A stretch of 33,321 nucleotides of DNA from contig WVXN01000011.1 in assembly GCA_011773475.1 (NCBI GenBank), positions 1 to 33,321 of the forward strand, written 5' to 3'. The translations under genes were made by a program, and so were the position numbers. Below, piece after piece: positions 1 through 7,070 of the stretch. The stretch is from Candidatus Aenigmatarchaeota archaeon (GTDB taxonomy: Archaea > Aenigmatarchaeota > Aenigmatarchaeia > Aenigmatarchaeales > Aenigmatarchaeaceae). The notes beneath the pieces are model-generated. The model was not told the DNA's origin. It worked only from the letters and a program-made list of their open reading frames with translations, and searched no databases. Numbering within the stretch: the stretch's first letter is position 1; every line of letters begins with the position of its first letter.

Positions 1-414
1 GAAGGTTGGCTTGGAATAATTGTATATCTTTTTCTAGGTTTCGTTATTGCTTATGGAGTTAATATTGGTTTAGGCTTTATTTTAGAAACACAAACCCCTG
101 TAGTTGCTGTTTTTTCAGACAGCATGGTACCAACATTTTATAAAGGAGACATGATAATGGTGTACGGCGAAGAAAATATTAAAGTTGGTGATATTGTTGT
201 TTTTGATTCCCCTGATAAAAAATATCCCATAATTCATAGAGTTCATGAAATAAGAGATCGTGGAATAATAACTAAAGGAGATAATAATCCTTCAACTGAT
301 GAGAGAACATGGGGTGTAATACCTTTGGAAAAAATTTATGGAAAAGCGTTTCTTAAAATTCCTATCTTAGGATGGGTGAAAATAATATTTGTAAAAATAA
401 CTGGTTTAGGTTAA
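1..414 (+). CDS. Signal peptidase I, archaeal/ER type (5' end outside window)
   Basis: The frame is open from base 1, so the gene begins before the window; an internal ATG at 124 is not the start because the catalytic motif straddles it. Visible: a hydrophobic segment (residues ~4-28 of the visible part), then SDSMVP with the nucleophilic Ser at visible residue 41, a conserved HRV His (IIHRVHEI), and GDNNPSTDE, the family's glycine/aspartate box. The Ser plus His arrangement, instead of Ser/Lys, is the archaeal and eukaryotic ER signal peptidase type. Role: membrane-bound cleavage of signal peptides from exported proteins. A hydrophobic stretch at the C-terminus may be a second membrane segment. 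A short spacer separates it from tfs on the same strand. Confidence 0.9.
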   Translation, partial: EGWLGIIVYLFLGFVIAYGVNIGLGFILETQTPVVAVFSDSMVPTFYKGDMIMVYGEENIKVGDIVVFDSPDKKYPIIHRVHEIRDRGIITKGDNNPSTDERTWGVIPLEKIYGKAFLKIPILGWVKIIFVKITGLG

Positions 415-475
415 TAAACGATAATTTTAAATAGTTCTTTTTATACAAATAAAAGATAAAATAAAAGGTTTTTTA

Positions 476-805
476 ATGGAGTTCTGTTCTAAATGTGGAG
501 GATTGATGATACCTAAAAAATCTGGTAGCCATGTTCTTCTTATATGTAGAAAATGTGGAAAAAAAAGAACTTCTAAAGAAAAGAAATTTAAAATAAGTGT
601 TCATACCGGAGGAGAAAAAGGAAAAATAATTGTTATTGATAAAAGATCAAAAGTTGATGTTTTACCAAAAACAACTATGCAATGTCCAAAATGTGAAAAT
701 GAAGAAGCTTATTGGTGGATGCAACAAATGAGAGCTGCTGACGAAGCACCAACAAGATTTTTTAAATGTACAAAATGTGGACATATATGGCGTGAGTACG
801 AGTGA
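476..805 (+). CDS. tfs: Transcription elongation factor TFS (TFIIS/RPB9-like)
   Basis: 109 aa, the usual TFS length. N-terminal zinc ribbon C4-x2-C7 and C24-x2-C27, then a C-terminal zinc ribbon C70-x2-C73 and C98-x2-C101. The tip of the C-terminal ribbon carries MRAADEAPT with the D89-E90 acidic pair, which in this family enters the RNA polymerase pore and stimulates cleavage of backtracked RNA. A TATA-like AT-rich stretch (about 421-450) precedes it. The last codons and stop lie in a 29-bp sequence found again at 3147-3175, which could mark an integration target. Confidence 0.95.
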   Translation: MEFCSKCGGLMIPKKSGSHVLLICRKCGKKRTSKEKKFKISVHTGGEKGKIIVIDKRSKVDVLPKTTMQCPKCENEEAYWWMQQMRAADEAPTRFFKCTKCGHIWREYE

Positions 806-815
806 TTTGATTTCA
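787..815 (+). repeat. 29-bp direct repeat, copy 1 (tfs 3' end)
   Basis: It begins ATGGCGTGAGTACGAG and runs over the last tfs codons and 10 bases past the stop. An identical 29-bp sequence occurs at 3147-3175, 2360 bp away in the same orientation. Flanking bases diverge at once on the left and become only loosely similar on the right. A copied gene 3' end in direct orientation is the typical footprint of site-specific integration, but no integrase is visible between the copies. Confidence 0.85.
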
Positions 816-860
816 ATTCCAATTTACATCTTTTTTAAAGAATTCTTAACCTATTAATAG

Positions 861-1457
861 TCATATATTAAAAATTATTCCAATAAAGAACAATAGCAAT
901 GTAGTAAATAAGCCTATTAAGGACATTTTTATTCCCCATATAATAACGTTTTCTTTCGATACTATTCCCAAGAAAATACCAAGTGTAAATAATATTAAAA
1001 GTGAGACTCCTATTAATCCATAAAACGCTATCATATAAGGTATTAAACCAAAACTTGTTAAAAACATTGGAATCAAAATTATGATAGCAAAAATAATTGG
1101 AGAGGCAGCAGCTATAATAGCAGAATAAAAAGATGCAAATCTTGCAGCTTCATTTATAATACTGTTATGAAATTTTGTTAACATTTTTCTTTCTAAGATT
1201 TTTGTATATCTTATTCTTTCTGCTCTTTCACTCATGAATGTACCAGAAAATCCAGATATTCCAATTGCTACACAAGTAGAAATTGTTGTGATGATTATTA
1301 TGCTTGGATCTCTCACATGTGCAATGTAACTTCCAATTACAATTCCTAGTACTGTTAAAATGCCATCAAATCCATTCATTACAAAATATCTTCTTACAAT
1401 TTCATCAACACTACTAATATCACGATATCTTTTTATTTTTTTAAGAAAATCTTTCAT
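861..1457 (-). CDS. VIT1/CCC1-like transmembrane protein
   Basis: 198 aa. The N-terminal block RRYFVMNGFDGILTVLGIVIG resembles the first membrane helix of the VIT/CCC1 (DUF125) family, whose plant and yeast members move Fe2+/Mn2+ into vacuoles. It is followed by a second hydrophobic helix with GISGFSGTFMSERAER, a charged cytoplasmic segment (~85-105), and three further hydrophobic segments to the C-terminus, five in all. It probably sits in the cytoplasmic membrane; metal transport is a family inference and the substrate is unknown. The gene is 7 bp downstream of the DUF211 gene on the same strand, so they are probably cotranscribed. A second family member lies at 25446-25919. Confidence 0.7.
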   Translation of the reverse strand: MKDFLKKIKRYRDISSVDEIVRRYFVMNGFDGILTVLGIVIGSYIAHVRDPSIIIITTISTCVAIGISGFSGTFMSERAERIRYTKILERKMLTKFHNSIINEAARFASFYSAIIAAASPIIFAIIILIPMFLTSFGLIPYMIAFYGLIGVSLLILFTLGIFLGIVSKENVIIWGIKMSLIGLFTTLLLFFIGIIFNI

Positions 1458-1464
1458 AAAAATC

Positions 1465-1743
1465 TCAAGAAGAATGGGAAGACTCTTTTATTATTCTTTT
1501 ACCTGCATGAACAACATCAACTGATTGAATAGATGCACCCATTTTTTCCAAAACGTTATTTATTTTTTTAAAATCTAAATTTTTTCCTTCTATAGTTATT
1601 CTTACGCTTTCAACTTTTGTTTCTCTGTTGTATGTACGTACGTGTACACCCTCTACGAACTTTAATTTGGAAATTTCTTTTGCCACATCCATAATTGTAG
1701 GTGTATGTGGTTTAAGTACATCTAAGATGATTCTTCGTAACAT
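1465..1743 (-). CDS. DUF211 family protein
   Basis: 92 aa. The whole protein matches the archaeal DUF211 pattern: MLRRIILDVLKPHTP at the start, EGVHV in the middle, a central beta segment (ESVRITIEG), and the conserved ending GASIQSVDVVHAGKRI. Members are small ferredoxin-like-fold proteins without an established function. No catalytic or membrane features are visible. Good Shine-Dalgarno GGAGG at 1752-1756 on the minus strand fixes the ATG start. It precedes the VIT-like gene by 7 bp, which makes a functional link plausible but unproven. Confidence 0.85.
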   Translation of the reverse strand: MLRRIILDVLKPHTPTIMDVAKEISKLKFVEGVHVRTYNRETKVESVRITIEGKNLDFKKINNVLEKMGASIQSVDVVHAGKRIIKESSHSS

Positions 1744-1809
1744 TTTAAACCTCCAATTATTATTATAATCTTATTATTTAAGTACATGTTGATAGATAAA
1801 GATTAATAG

Positions 1810-2937
1810 TTACAATGGATCTTTCAAACCATGACCAGTCAGAATACAGACTATTTTTCCTTTTAACTTCTTGAGTTTCAACAATCCAGCAGTAGAAGCA
1901 GCACCAGCAGGTTCAACATAAAGTCCTTCCCTACTTGCCAATAGTTTAATTATCTTTCTCATCTCTTGATCTGTTACCTTTTCAGCCATACCTTTTGATT
2001 TTCTCAATGCGTTTAATGCTTTCAAACCATCTAAAGGATCTTCACACTCCATCGCAGTTGCAATAGTCCTTGGTTTTTTTACTGGTTCTATCATTTTCTT
2101 CCTCTTCTTGAAGGCGTTATATATTGGTGAACATCCTGATGCTTGTATCCCAATCATTTTTGGTAACTTGTCAATCATACCAACTTTCTTCAAATCAATG
2201 AAGGCATCCCATATTGCATATATCAAAGTACCATTGCCCATTGGACAAACAATATAATCAGGAACTCTCCAGTTCATCTGATCAGCAACCTCAAAACCAA
2301 CAGATTTTTCTCCTTCTTCTCGGTAAGGATAATCACCCATTAAATAGATACCAGTCTTTTCCGAATATCTTTCGCATTCCTTTGCTGCTTGGGAATATCT
2401 ACCTTTAACTCTTATTATATCAGCACCATAAGCCCGAATCTGTTTTATCTTTGGACCAGCAAAATCTTTAGGAAGAAATATTGCACATTTTATTCCTGCT
2501 TTTGCACAGTAAGCAGCAACTGAAGCACCCATGTTCCCCGTAGAAGCACAACAAACTTGTTTCATCCCTAACTCTACTGCTTTAGAGATCTCAACAGTTG
2601 TCCCCCTATCTTTGAAACTTCCAGTTGGATTCAAACCTTCATACTTGAGCCACACTTCTCTGTCTTTGTTAGAAAAATATTTAGATTTTATTAGAGGAGT
2701 ACCACCCTCAATTAAAGTGACTTTTTTGGATAAATCAATCAAAGGATAGAACATCCAATATTTCCAGTGCCACGGCATCTCTCTGACAAACGACTCTTTA
2801 AGTATCACTTCCTCTATTTTTTTGTAATCATAAATAATGTCTAAAGGTCCACTACATTTCTTACATTTGATTAAACTTTCTTTTGGTTTATGATTTTTAC
2901 CACATTTAACACAGACAAAAGCTTTGGCTAAAACCAT
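1810..2937 (-). CDS. thrC: Threonine synthase
   Basis: 375 aa, fold-type II PLP enzyme converting O-phosphohomoserine to threonine. N-terminal zinc-ribbon-like knuckles (C9-x2-C12, C25-x2-C28) are typical of archaeal and class I thrC proteins. The PLP lysine is K109 in SFKDRG, with the phosphate loop CCASTGNMGAS further on and a conserved GAASTAGLLKL near the C-terminus. The length is close to the family norm. It reads towards the DUF211 and VIT genes but is separated by 66 bp. No other threonine pathway gene is in the window. Together with its neighbours it lies between the two 29-bp repeats. Confidence 0.93.
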   Translation of the reverse strand: MVLAKAFVCVKCGKNHKPKESLIKCKKCSGPLDIIYDYKKIEEVILKESFVREMPWHWKYWMFYPLIDLSKKVTLIEGGTPLIKSKYFSNKDREVWLKYEGLNPTGSFKDRGTTVEISKAVELGMKQVCCASTGNMGASVAAYCAKAGIKCAIFLPKDFAGPKIKQIRAYGADIIRVKGRYSQAAKECERYSEKTGIYLMGDYPYREEGEKSVGFEVADQMNWRVPDYIVCPMGNGTLIYAIWDAFIDLKKVGMIDKLPKMIGIQASGCSPIYNAFKKRKKMIEPVKKPRTIATAMECEDPLDGLKALNALRKSKGMAEKVTDQEMRKIIKLLASREGLYVEPAGAASTAGLLKLKKLKGKIVCILTGHGLKDPL

Positions 2938-3359
2938 AGTTATTTATTGATTATTTTGAATAAAAAGTTTAGTAGTAAGTGATTAAATATCAATTGAAAT
3001 ATTTAATACTTTTCAATACTCACCAATGCCCTCCCAATACTCGTCAACAGTTATTCAATACCAAACAAATAAATCTAAGTTCTGCACATAAATATTATCA
3101 AGCGGTAAAAACAGTCAGAAAATCAGCATACTCTGTCAAGTTGTACATGGCGTGAGTACGAGTGATTTGATTTCATTGTAATTTTCTTAAACAGAGGGTA
3201 AAACAGTGGATGAAACCTCGGTTTTAATTTTTAATTTATAGAAAAAAACAAAAGTTTTTTATTCTGAGCTATTTTATAATTTCCTTTTTCCAGCTCTTAG
3301 ATTAACTCTTAAATTCTAAATTAAGAAAGATGTTTAAAGATTAACTATTATCTCATATT
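2938..3359. other. Gene-free spacer with 29-bp repeat copy
   Basis: 422 bp without a convincing gene. It holds thrC's upstream region, a stretch with loosely repeated CAATACTC words (about 3015-3065), and the second copy of the tfs-end repeat at 3147-3175. A GTG-started frame (2979-3155) encodes 58 residues and stops inside the repeat; it has no recognisable motif and may be chance or a gene remnant. Confidence 0.5.
3147..3175 (+). repeat. 29-bp direct repeat, copy 2
   Basis: Exact copy of 787-815 (tfs 3' end) in the same orientation, here in non-coding sequence. The sequence just upstream does not resemble tfs, so only the end of the gene was copied, not a longer tfs segment. It lies directly upstream of the compositionally odd gene at 3360-4178. 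Confidence 0.85.
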
Positions 3360-4178
3360 ATGCCCAGCATAAATAGGGTGTACGAGAGCAGGAGACTCAC
3401 CGATAAGAATTTCAGCGAGTGGTTATCAAGCGAGAAACCCCTCAAGACATACGAGTTTCTAAAGGACTTTTGGAGAGCAGACATAAAACCGCCAAAATTA
3501 TCTGTAGGCGATGACACAACATTCAACCACCTTACTGACCCAAACGGCATCATAATAAGATTGGAGGATGAAGTGACACTTTGCAATATATTCGAGTTGC
3601 TCAACAACAAGCAACCTTTCAGTTCCATCGCAAAAGTCACTCTTGGAGAGGAAATGACTCACTATCTATCCTACCATCTTGCCCCAGACAACTTCGAAAA
3701 AGAAGAGGAATATAGATTGAAGTGGGTGAAAAGCAAAAGTGCAGAGGACTTCCTCAACTACGCCTCGCTGGGTTGCCAGTTAGAAGGCATAGGTTTCTTG
3801 GGAAGGAAAGCAGTGGCGGAAAGCCTCGACATTGAGAACTATGTAGAAATGTCGAACAATATCACCAAGTGCTCTATCCTTGTGGACAACAAAAAAATTT
3901 TCAAGGCTGACACGACAGGCATCGGACGAGCAGAAGTCGATAAGAACCTGCCTGTGTTTTTGAGAAATACATTTTCCTCCACGGGAGAGTTATCAATCTC
4001 TAAAGTATTTGAAAGAGAATACAAAGGAAGGTTTTCAGAATTGATAAGAAGAAGTCTTGACAGCGAGGCTTACAGGAACGAGTACATAGAATTCGTGAGG
4101 AACTACTTCCCGCGCTTCGGAGCAGTCGTTGACAGAAGCATGAAAGCGAATGTTTTTGATAGTACAGAAACCTTTTAA
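3360..4178 (+). CDS. Hypothetical protein, atypical base composition
   Basis: 272 aa, not recognised. No signal peptide or membrane segments; a soluble, mixed-charge protein. The segment around residues 98-112, GEEMTHYLSYHL, has E and spaced His residues that could bind metal, but it is not a canonical HExxH, so no function is assigned. The gene is visibly richer in G and C than its neighbours, with many C- or G-ending codons where nearby genes use A or T. It is flanked by the tfs-end repeat upstream and a pseudogene downstream, consistent with horizontal acquisition. AT-rich promoter-like sequence (3225-3260) precedes it. Long antisense frames here are side effects of the composition. Confidence 0.75.
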   Translation: MPSINRVYESRRLTDKNFSEWLSSEKPLKTYEFLKDFWRADIKPPKLSVGDDTTFNHLTDPNGIIIRLEDEVTLCNIFELLNNKQPFSSIAKVTLGEEMTHYLSYHLAPDNFEKEEEYRLKWVKSKSAEDFLNYASLGCQLEGIGFLGRKAVAESLDIENYVEMSNNITKCSILVDNKKIFKADTTGIGRAEVDKNLPVFLRNTFSSTGELSISKVFEREYKGRFSELIRRSLDSEAYRNEYIEFVRNYFPRFGAVVDRSMKANVFDSTETF

Positions 4179-4219
4179 GAAACAATAAAAACTAATCAGT
4201 AAACACAAGATAACAATCA

Positions 4220-4438
4220 TTAAATTTTCATTGGATTTATGTCTTCAATTTTGCTTATTGTTCTGAATGGAAAATTCGTAGATAGTTCATGGTTCAGATT
4301 CCAAAAGCTTAAAACATGTTCATACTTTTGAGTCCAACCAACAACACCATCACAAGAGGATTATGATAAAACATTTAATGGTTTGTTATGGTCCGGTGTG
4401 CAGAAAAATGTAAACTTTTTAGCTGTGAATAAAAATCA
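4220..4438 (-). pseudogene. Eroded coding remnant of unknown identity
   Basis: Reading the minus strand from about 4438 down to 4220 in one frame gives protein-like sequence with one internal stop (near 4357) and a terminal TAA at 4220-4222. Readable pieces include TPDHNKPLNVLS before the stop, and DGVVGWTQKYEHVLSFWNL and FPFRTISKIEDINPMKI after it. There is no credible start codon. Protein-like composition and an aromatic-rich pattern argue for a dead gene rather than chance. I cannot name the family; a transposase or other mobile-element remnant is possible given the odd neighbouring gene. Confidence 0.35.
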
Positions 4439-4440
4439 AA

Positions 4441-5376
4441 TCACAGAATAAATATTGAAATCAAATAACCAGATAAAGCTCCTGTACAAACAAAAGGTAG
4501 AGCAGGCAATGCTCTAGGTTTCCTCGTTATGTAAAGTGTTAATAACAATAATCCTATCAAAGAACCGATCACAGTTATTATAGAATGAAATATTGTAAAC
4601 TTGTTTAAAATAGAAACAGAGAACATTAGAGGTATTACAATATCTCCTAAACCCAGTTGAAATACATGAACTTTCTTTTTAGCTCCTTTATGAGGTATAT
4701 ACTTAGCTTTTTTAAATTTGTGAGGCGCTGCAATCGTAAAGGCCATTGGTCTCTCCGTTATAGCTTTAGCCATTTTAACCATGTGTTTTGTTATAAAAAC
4801 TGAAACAAAATCATAGACAGACAAAATCATCATGAATATTATACAAGGAGTAATACCTAATAGCACTCCTAGAAGTGCACCTGCTCCAGATCCAGAAATT
4901 ATCGCAGCAACATTCTGGCTAACGATAGTGGGTCTAAAGACTTTCCAAGCAGTTAATGCTATTGCAAACAAGGAATTCAGAGTTAGAATATTAAATAGAA
5001 TAAATCCTATGGAACCTAAGGGTGAAAGTAAATAAGCAATAAAGCTTTCCCAGACAATCTGCATAGAAAAAGGTATTAAAAAGGAAAATGTTAGCCATGA
5101 AGAAGTAAAAATAACAAATGCTTCTACACCTCTTAAAAAAGATTTTCTAAATCTAATCACCAGCAGAATTCCTATAGTAGTTAATATTATAAAGCCGAAC
5201 AAAATGAATGAGTTCTCAGCTTTTTCAGGACTTACTCCAGGAACTATTCCTGGTCTTTTTTCTATTTTTCCAGCTTCTATGGCCTGATCTATAATTTCTA
5301 TGTATGTATTCCCGATATACAGGCCTATAATTTGTATTATCAAAAAAATTAGGATTATTGTTAGTATAGATTTCAT
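4441..5376 (-). CDS. Presenilin/signal-peptide-peptidase-like intramembrane aspartyl protease
   Basis: 311 aa, with about nine hydrophobic segments. The three hallmark motifs of the family are present in order: YD (Y188-D189 in SVYDF), GxGD (G242-D245 in LGLGDIVIP) and PAL (ALPALPF, ~290-295). The two Asp residues are the catalytic pair that cleaves substrates within the membrane. The N-terminal segment is a likely first membrane helix, followed by an extracytoplasmic loop (~30-55). A charged cytoplasmic loop (~200-235) lies between the catalytic helices, as in other archaeal presenilin homologues. Archaeal members are known, but their natural substrates are largely unknown; signal-peptide remnants are plausible. 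The gene stands alone on its strand. Confidence 0.9.
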   Translation of the reverse strand: MKSILTIILIFLIIQIIGLYIGNTYIEIIDQAIEAGKIEKRPGIVPGVSPEKAENSFILFGFIILTTIGILLVIRFRKSFLRGVEAFVIFTSSWLTFSFLIPFSMQIVWESFIAYLLSPLGSIGFILFNILTLNSLFAIALTAWKVFRPTIVSQNVAAIISGSGAGALLGVLLGITPCIIFMMILSVYDFVSVFITKHMVKMAKAITERPMAFTIAAPHKFKKAKYIPHKGAKKKVHVFQLGLGDIVIPLMFSVSILNKFTIFHSIITVIGSLIGLLLLTLYITRKPRALPALPFVCTGALSGYLISIFIL

Positions 5377-5526
5377 ATATAGATTAATGTTATTTTAATT
5401 TATAAAACAGTTAATATGTTTTAGATGAAAAAAGTTGAATCAATGATACCTTTTTAGTTTTTGTTTATTGATAAAATCTACTTTTAGATATGATTTTTTC
5501 AGAATCAAAATATTTTTAAATTAAGA

Positions 5527-5610
5527 ATTATAATATATCTCTTACCGTTTTGAGTTTATTCTTGGTCCAGCGGCTCAAGCAGTGGCGAGTTGGACCGTTT
5601 ACTCTTTTTT
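5527..5610 (+). ncRNA. Candidate small RNA: GC-rich hairpin with promoter-like box and T-tract
   Basis: In otherwise AT-rich spacer, 5564-5569 (GGTCCA) and 5591-5596 (TGGACC) form a perfect 6-bp stem, with an inner CTC/GAG pairing. A TATA-like stretch lies at about 5528-5539, and a T-tract (5604-5610) follows the hairpin, giving promoter-hairpin-terminator layout on the plus strand. It is not a recognisable tRNA or C/D box RNA. Alternatively it is a terminator-like structure for the gene at 5599-6267 on the other strand, or a DNA site. The T-tract overlaps that gene's last codons. Confidence 0.35.
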
Positions 5611-6267
5611 TAAGCTAATCATATCAGTACAAAGTCTATATTCTATTTCATTTCTTGCTTCCCAAGGAGGAAAAACAGCATTTACAAAAACATTTTCAAA
5701 ATTATTAGTGAAACTACCAACCATTAAGTTCCTTACGCCTCTATTCTTTTCTCTCATTTTGTAAGGTCTATTAAATATATAATCCCCTTTTGATAGTCCC
5801 AGTTCCTCTATAGGAAATTTTAATTCTCCAACAACTTCAGAATAACTCGGAAGTTCGATTCTTTCCCCTTTTTTTATAATTTTTTTGTTTCCTCTTTTTT
5901 CAAAATCAGCTCCCCTGATCAAAAGAACATGTTTTCCTCTTCCCGGATTAGGCTCAATAATACCTGGAGCATAATCCCAATTTTTGTTTGGCCAACATAT
6001 GATATCGCTACTTCTTTCTGTTTTTACCATTAAAATAGCCTCCCTGATTTCCGAGTTAATATCGCTTAAAATCCTTAATGACTTTAAAAGCTCTGGTAAA
6101 GTGGGTATGCGGTATCTAAGTTCAAGTTTTCCAAGTTCTTCATAGATTTCAGACAAACCCAGTGGAGGAGATCCTTCTTCATTCCTTGTTGTGTGTATGC
6201 ATATGTTGATACCAACTTGTCCCAAAGGTATAAACTTCATATAGTTTGGTTTTTGAAAAGAAGTCAT
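5599..6267 (-). CDS. Hypothetical protein
   Basis: 222 aa, not recognised. Soluble and mixed alpha/beta-like, with no signal peptide, membrane segment or zinc motif. Notable blocks are IPLGQVGINICIHTTRNEE at the N-terminus, PGRGKHVLLIRGADF in the middle and NRPYKMREKNRGVRNLMVGSF towards the end. The ATG at 6267 is taken as the start; an in-frame ATG ten codons later (MKFIPLG) is possible. It diverges from hjc with a 59-bp AT-rich spacer that could hold both promoters. The end abuts the hairpin described at 5564-5596. Confidence 0.75.
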   Translation of the reverse strand: MTSFQKPNYMKFIPLGQVGINICIHTTRNEEGSPPLGLSEIYEELGKLELRYRIPTLPELLKSLRILSDINSEIREAILMVKTERSSDIICWPNKNWDYAPGIIEPNPGRGKHVLLIRGADFEKRGNKKIIKKGERIELPSYSEVVGELKFPIEELGLSKGDYIFNRPYKMREKNRGVRNLMVGSFTNNFENVFVNAVFPPWEARNEIEYRLCTDMISLKKE

Positions 6268-6326
6268 AATTAAAATAAACCTAAGAAATAATTTAAGTTT
6301 ATTAATTTCTACAATTATTAAATATT

Positions 6327-6656
6327 ATGCCAAGAAGTCCTAAAGGTTCTAGAAGGGAAAGAGAATTCTTAGAATTCCTAACAAAAAAAGGTTTTGTTGT
6401 TCATAGGGTTGCTGGTTCTGGATTAAAAGAAGAAGCTATTTGTGATCTAGTTGCTGTTAAAAATGGAAAAGTACAATTCATAGAATGTAAGTCTAGAAAA
6501 AAAGTTTATTATTCTAAATTCCATCTTAATCAATTAAAAGAATTAATAAGAATTGCTAAAAAATGCAAGGCAAAACCTATTCTTGCTGTTAAATTGAATT
6601 ATAAAGACTGGCAAATATTTGATTTAAGTAAAAGAATACCAGAAAAGGTCGATTAA
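6327..6656 (+). CDS. hjc: Holliday junction resolvase Hjc
   Basis: 109 aa, a typical archaeal Hjc length. The family's nuclease layout is visible: basic GSRREREF with E11, AGSG then D40 in ICDLVAV, and the ECKSRKK motif with E53 and K55, giving the E...D...ExK active site of the restriction-endonuclease-like fold. Hjc cuts four-way DNA junctions symmetrically during recombination and fork repair. The basic N-terminus and the YYSKFHLNQL segment fit DNA binding and the dimer surface. It ends in a 4-bp convergent overlap with the following gene. DNA ligase lies just beyond, so this is a recombination/repair neighbourhood. Confidence 0.93.
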   Translation: MPRSPKGSRREREFLEFLTKKGFVVHRVAGSGLKEEAICDLVAVKNGKVQFIECKSRKKVYYSKFHLNQLKELIRIAKKCKAKPILAVKLNYKDWQIFDLSKRIPEKVD

Positions 6657-7045
6657 ATTAAATATTTTAAAGCATTTTTTGACTTACCCAAAAAACATTC
6701 TATAATTTCTAAATCAATTAGAGATTTAACTTTACTTTTTACTTCTTTCTCAGGTGTTCCAAGATATCTAGATACTTTGAACACATATTCTTCTTTCCCT
6801 ATAAGCATATTTGAAACACCGTGATGAAATATTCTTCTAACTATATAATCTTCTAAAAGACCAGAATCTAATAGAAAATTAAGTGTATTTTTTGCTGTTT
6901 CTTCAGGTATTGCAAGATCTTTAGAGACTCTTGAAATATATTCATTTCTTCTTGTAACTGGAGTTTTTGTTTGGTAATAAAAATGATGAAATATTCTTCT
7001 AACTATAGGATCCTTTTCTAATATTATTTTTACATGGGTTTCCAT
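6653..7045 (-). CDS. Small protein with two tandem winged-helix-like repeats
   Basis: 130 aa, made of two related halves. IVRRIFHHFYYQ (~14-25) begins repeat 1 and IVRRIFHHGVSN (~69-80) begins repeat 2; each is followed by EYxxxVSxxLxxPExxxK and a final segment ending LLEDY or IIECF. The repetition is also clear in the DNA, where a roughly 20-base block around 6827-6848 recurs around 6985-7006. The helical pattern suggests DNA-binding-like domains, but no family is recognised. It converges on hjc with 4 bp overlap and sits 25 bp downstream of the ligase gene on the same strand, so cotranscription with ligase is likely. Confidence 0.75.
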   Translation of the reverse strand: METHVKIILEKDPIVRRIFHHFYYQTKTPVTRRNEYISRVSKDLAIPEETAKNTLNFLLDSGLLEDYIVRRIFHHGVSNMLIGKEEYVFKVSRYLGTPEKEVKSKVKSLIDLEIIECFLGKSKNALKYLI

Positions 7046-7070
7046 TGTTTAAATAATAACAAATACAAAT

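Noticed and set aside
2979-3155. 58-codon GTG-started frame ending in the second 29-bp repeat
   Set aside because: No ribosome site, no family motif, and another frame is also partly open here; too weak to call a gene.
3353-4220. Minus-strand open frames opposite the odd-composition gene
   Set aside because: Overlapping in several frames with no family features; the plus frame is longer and better formed.
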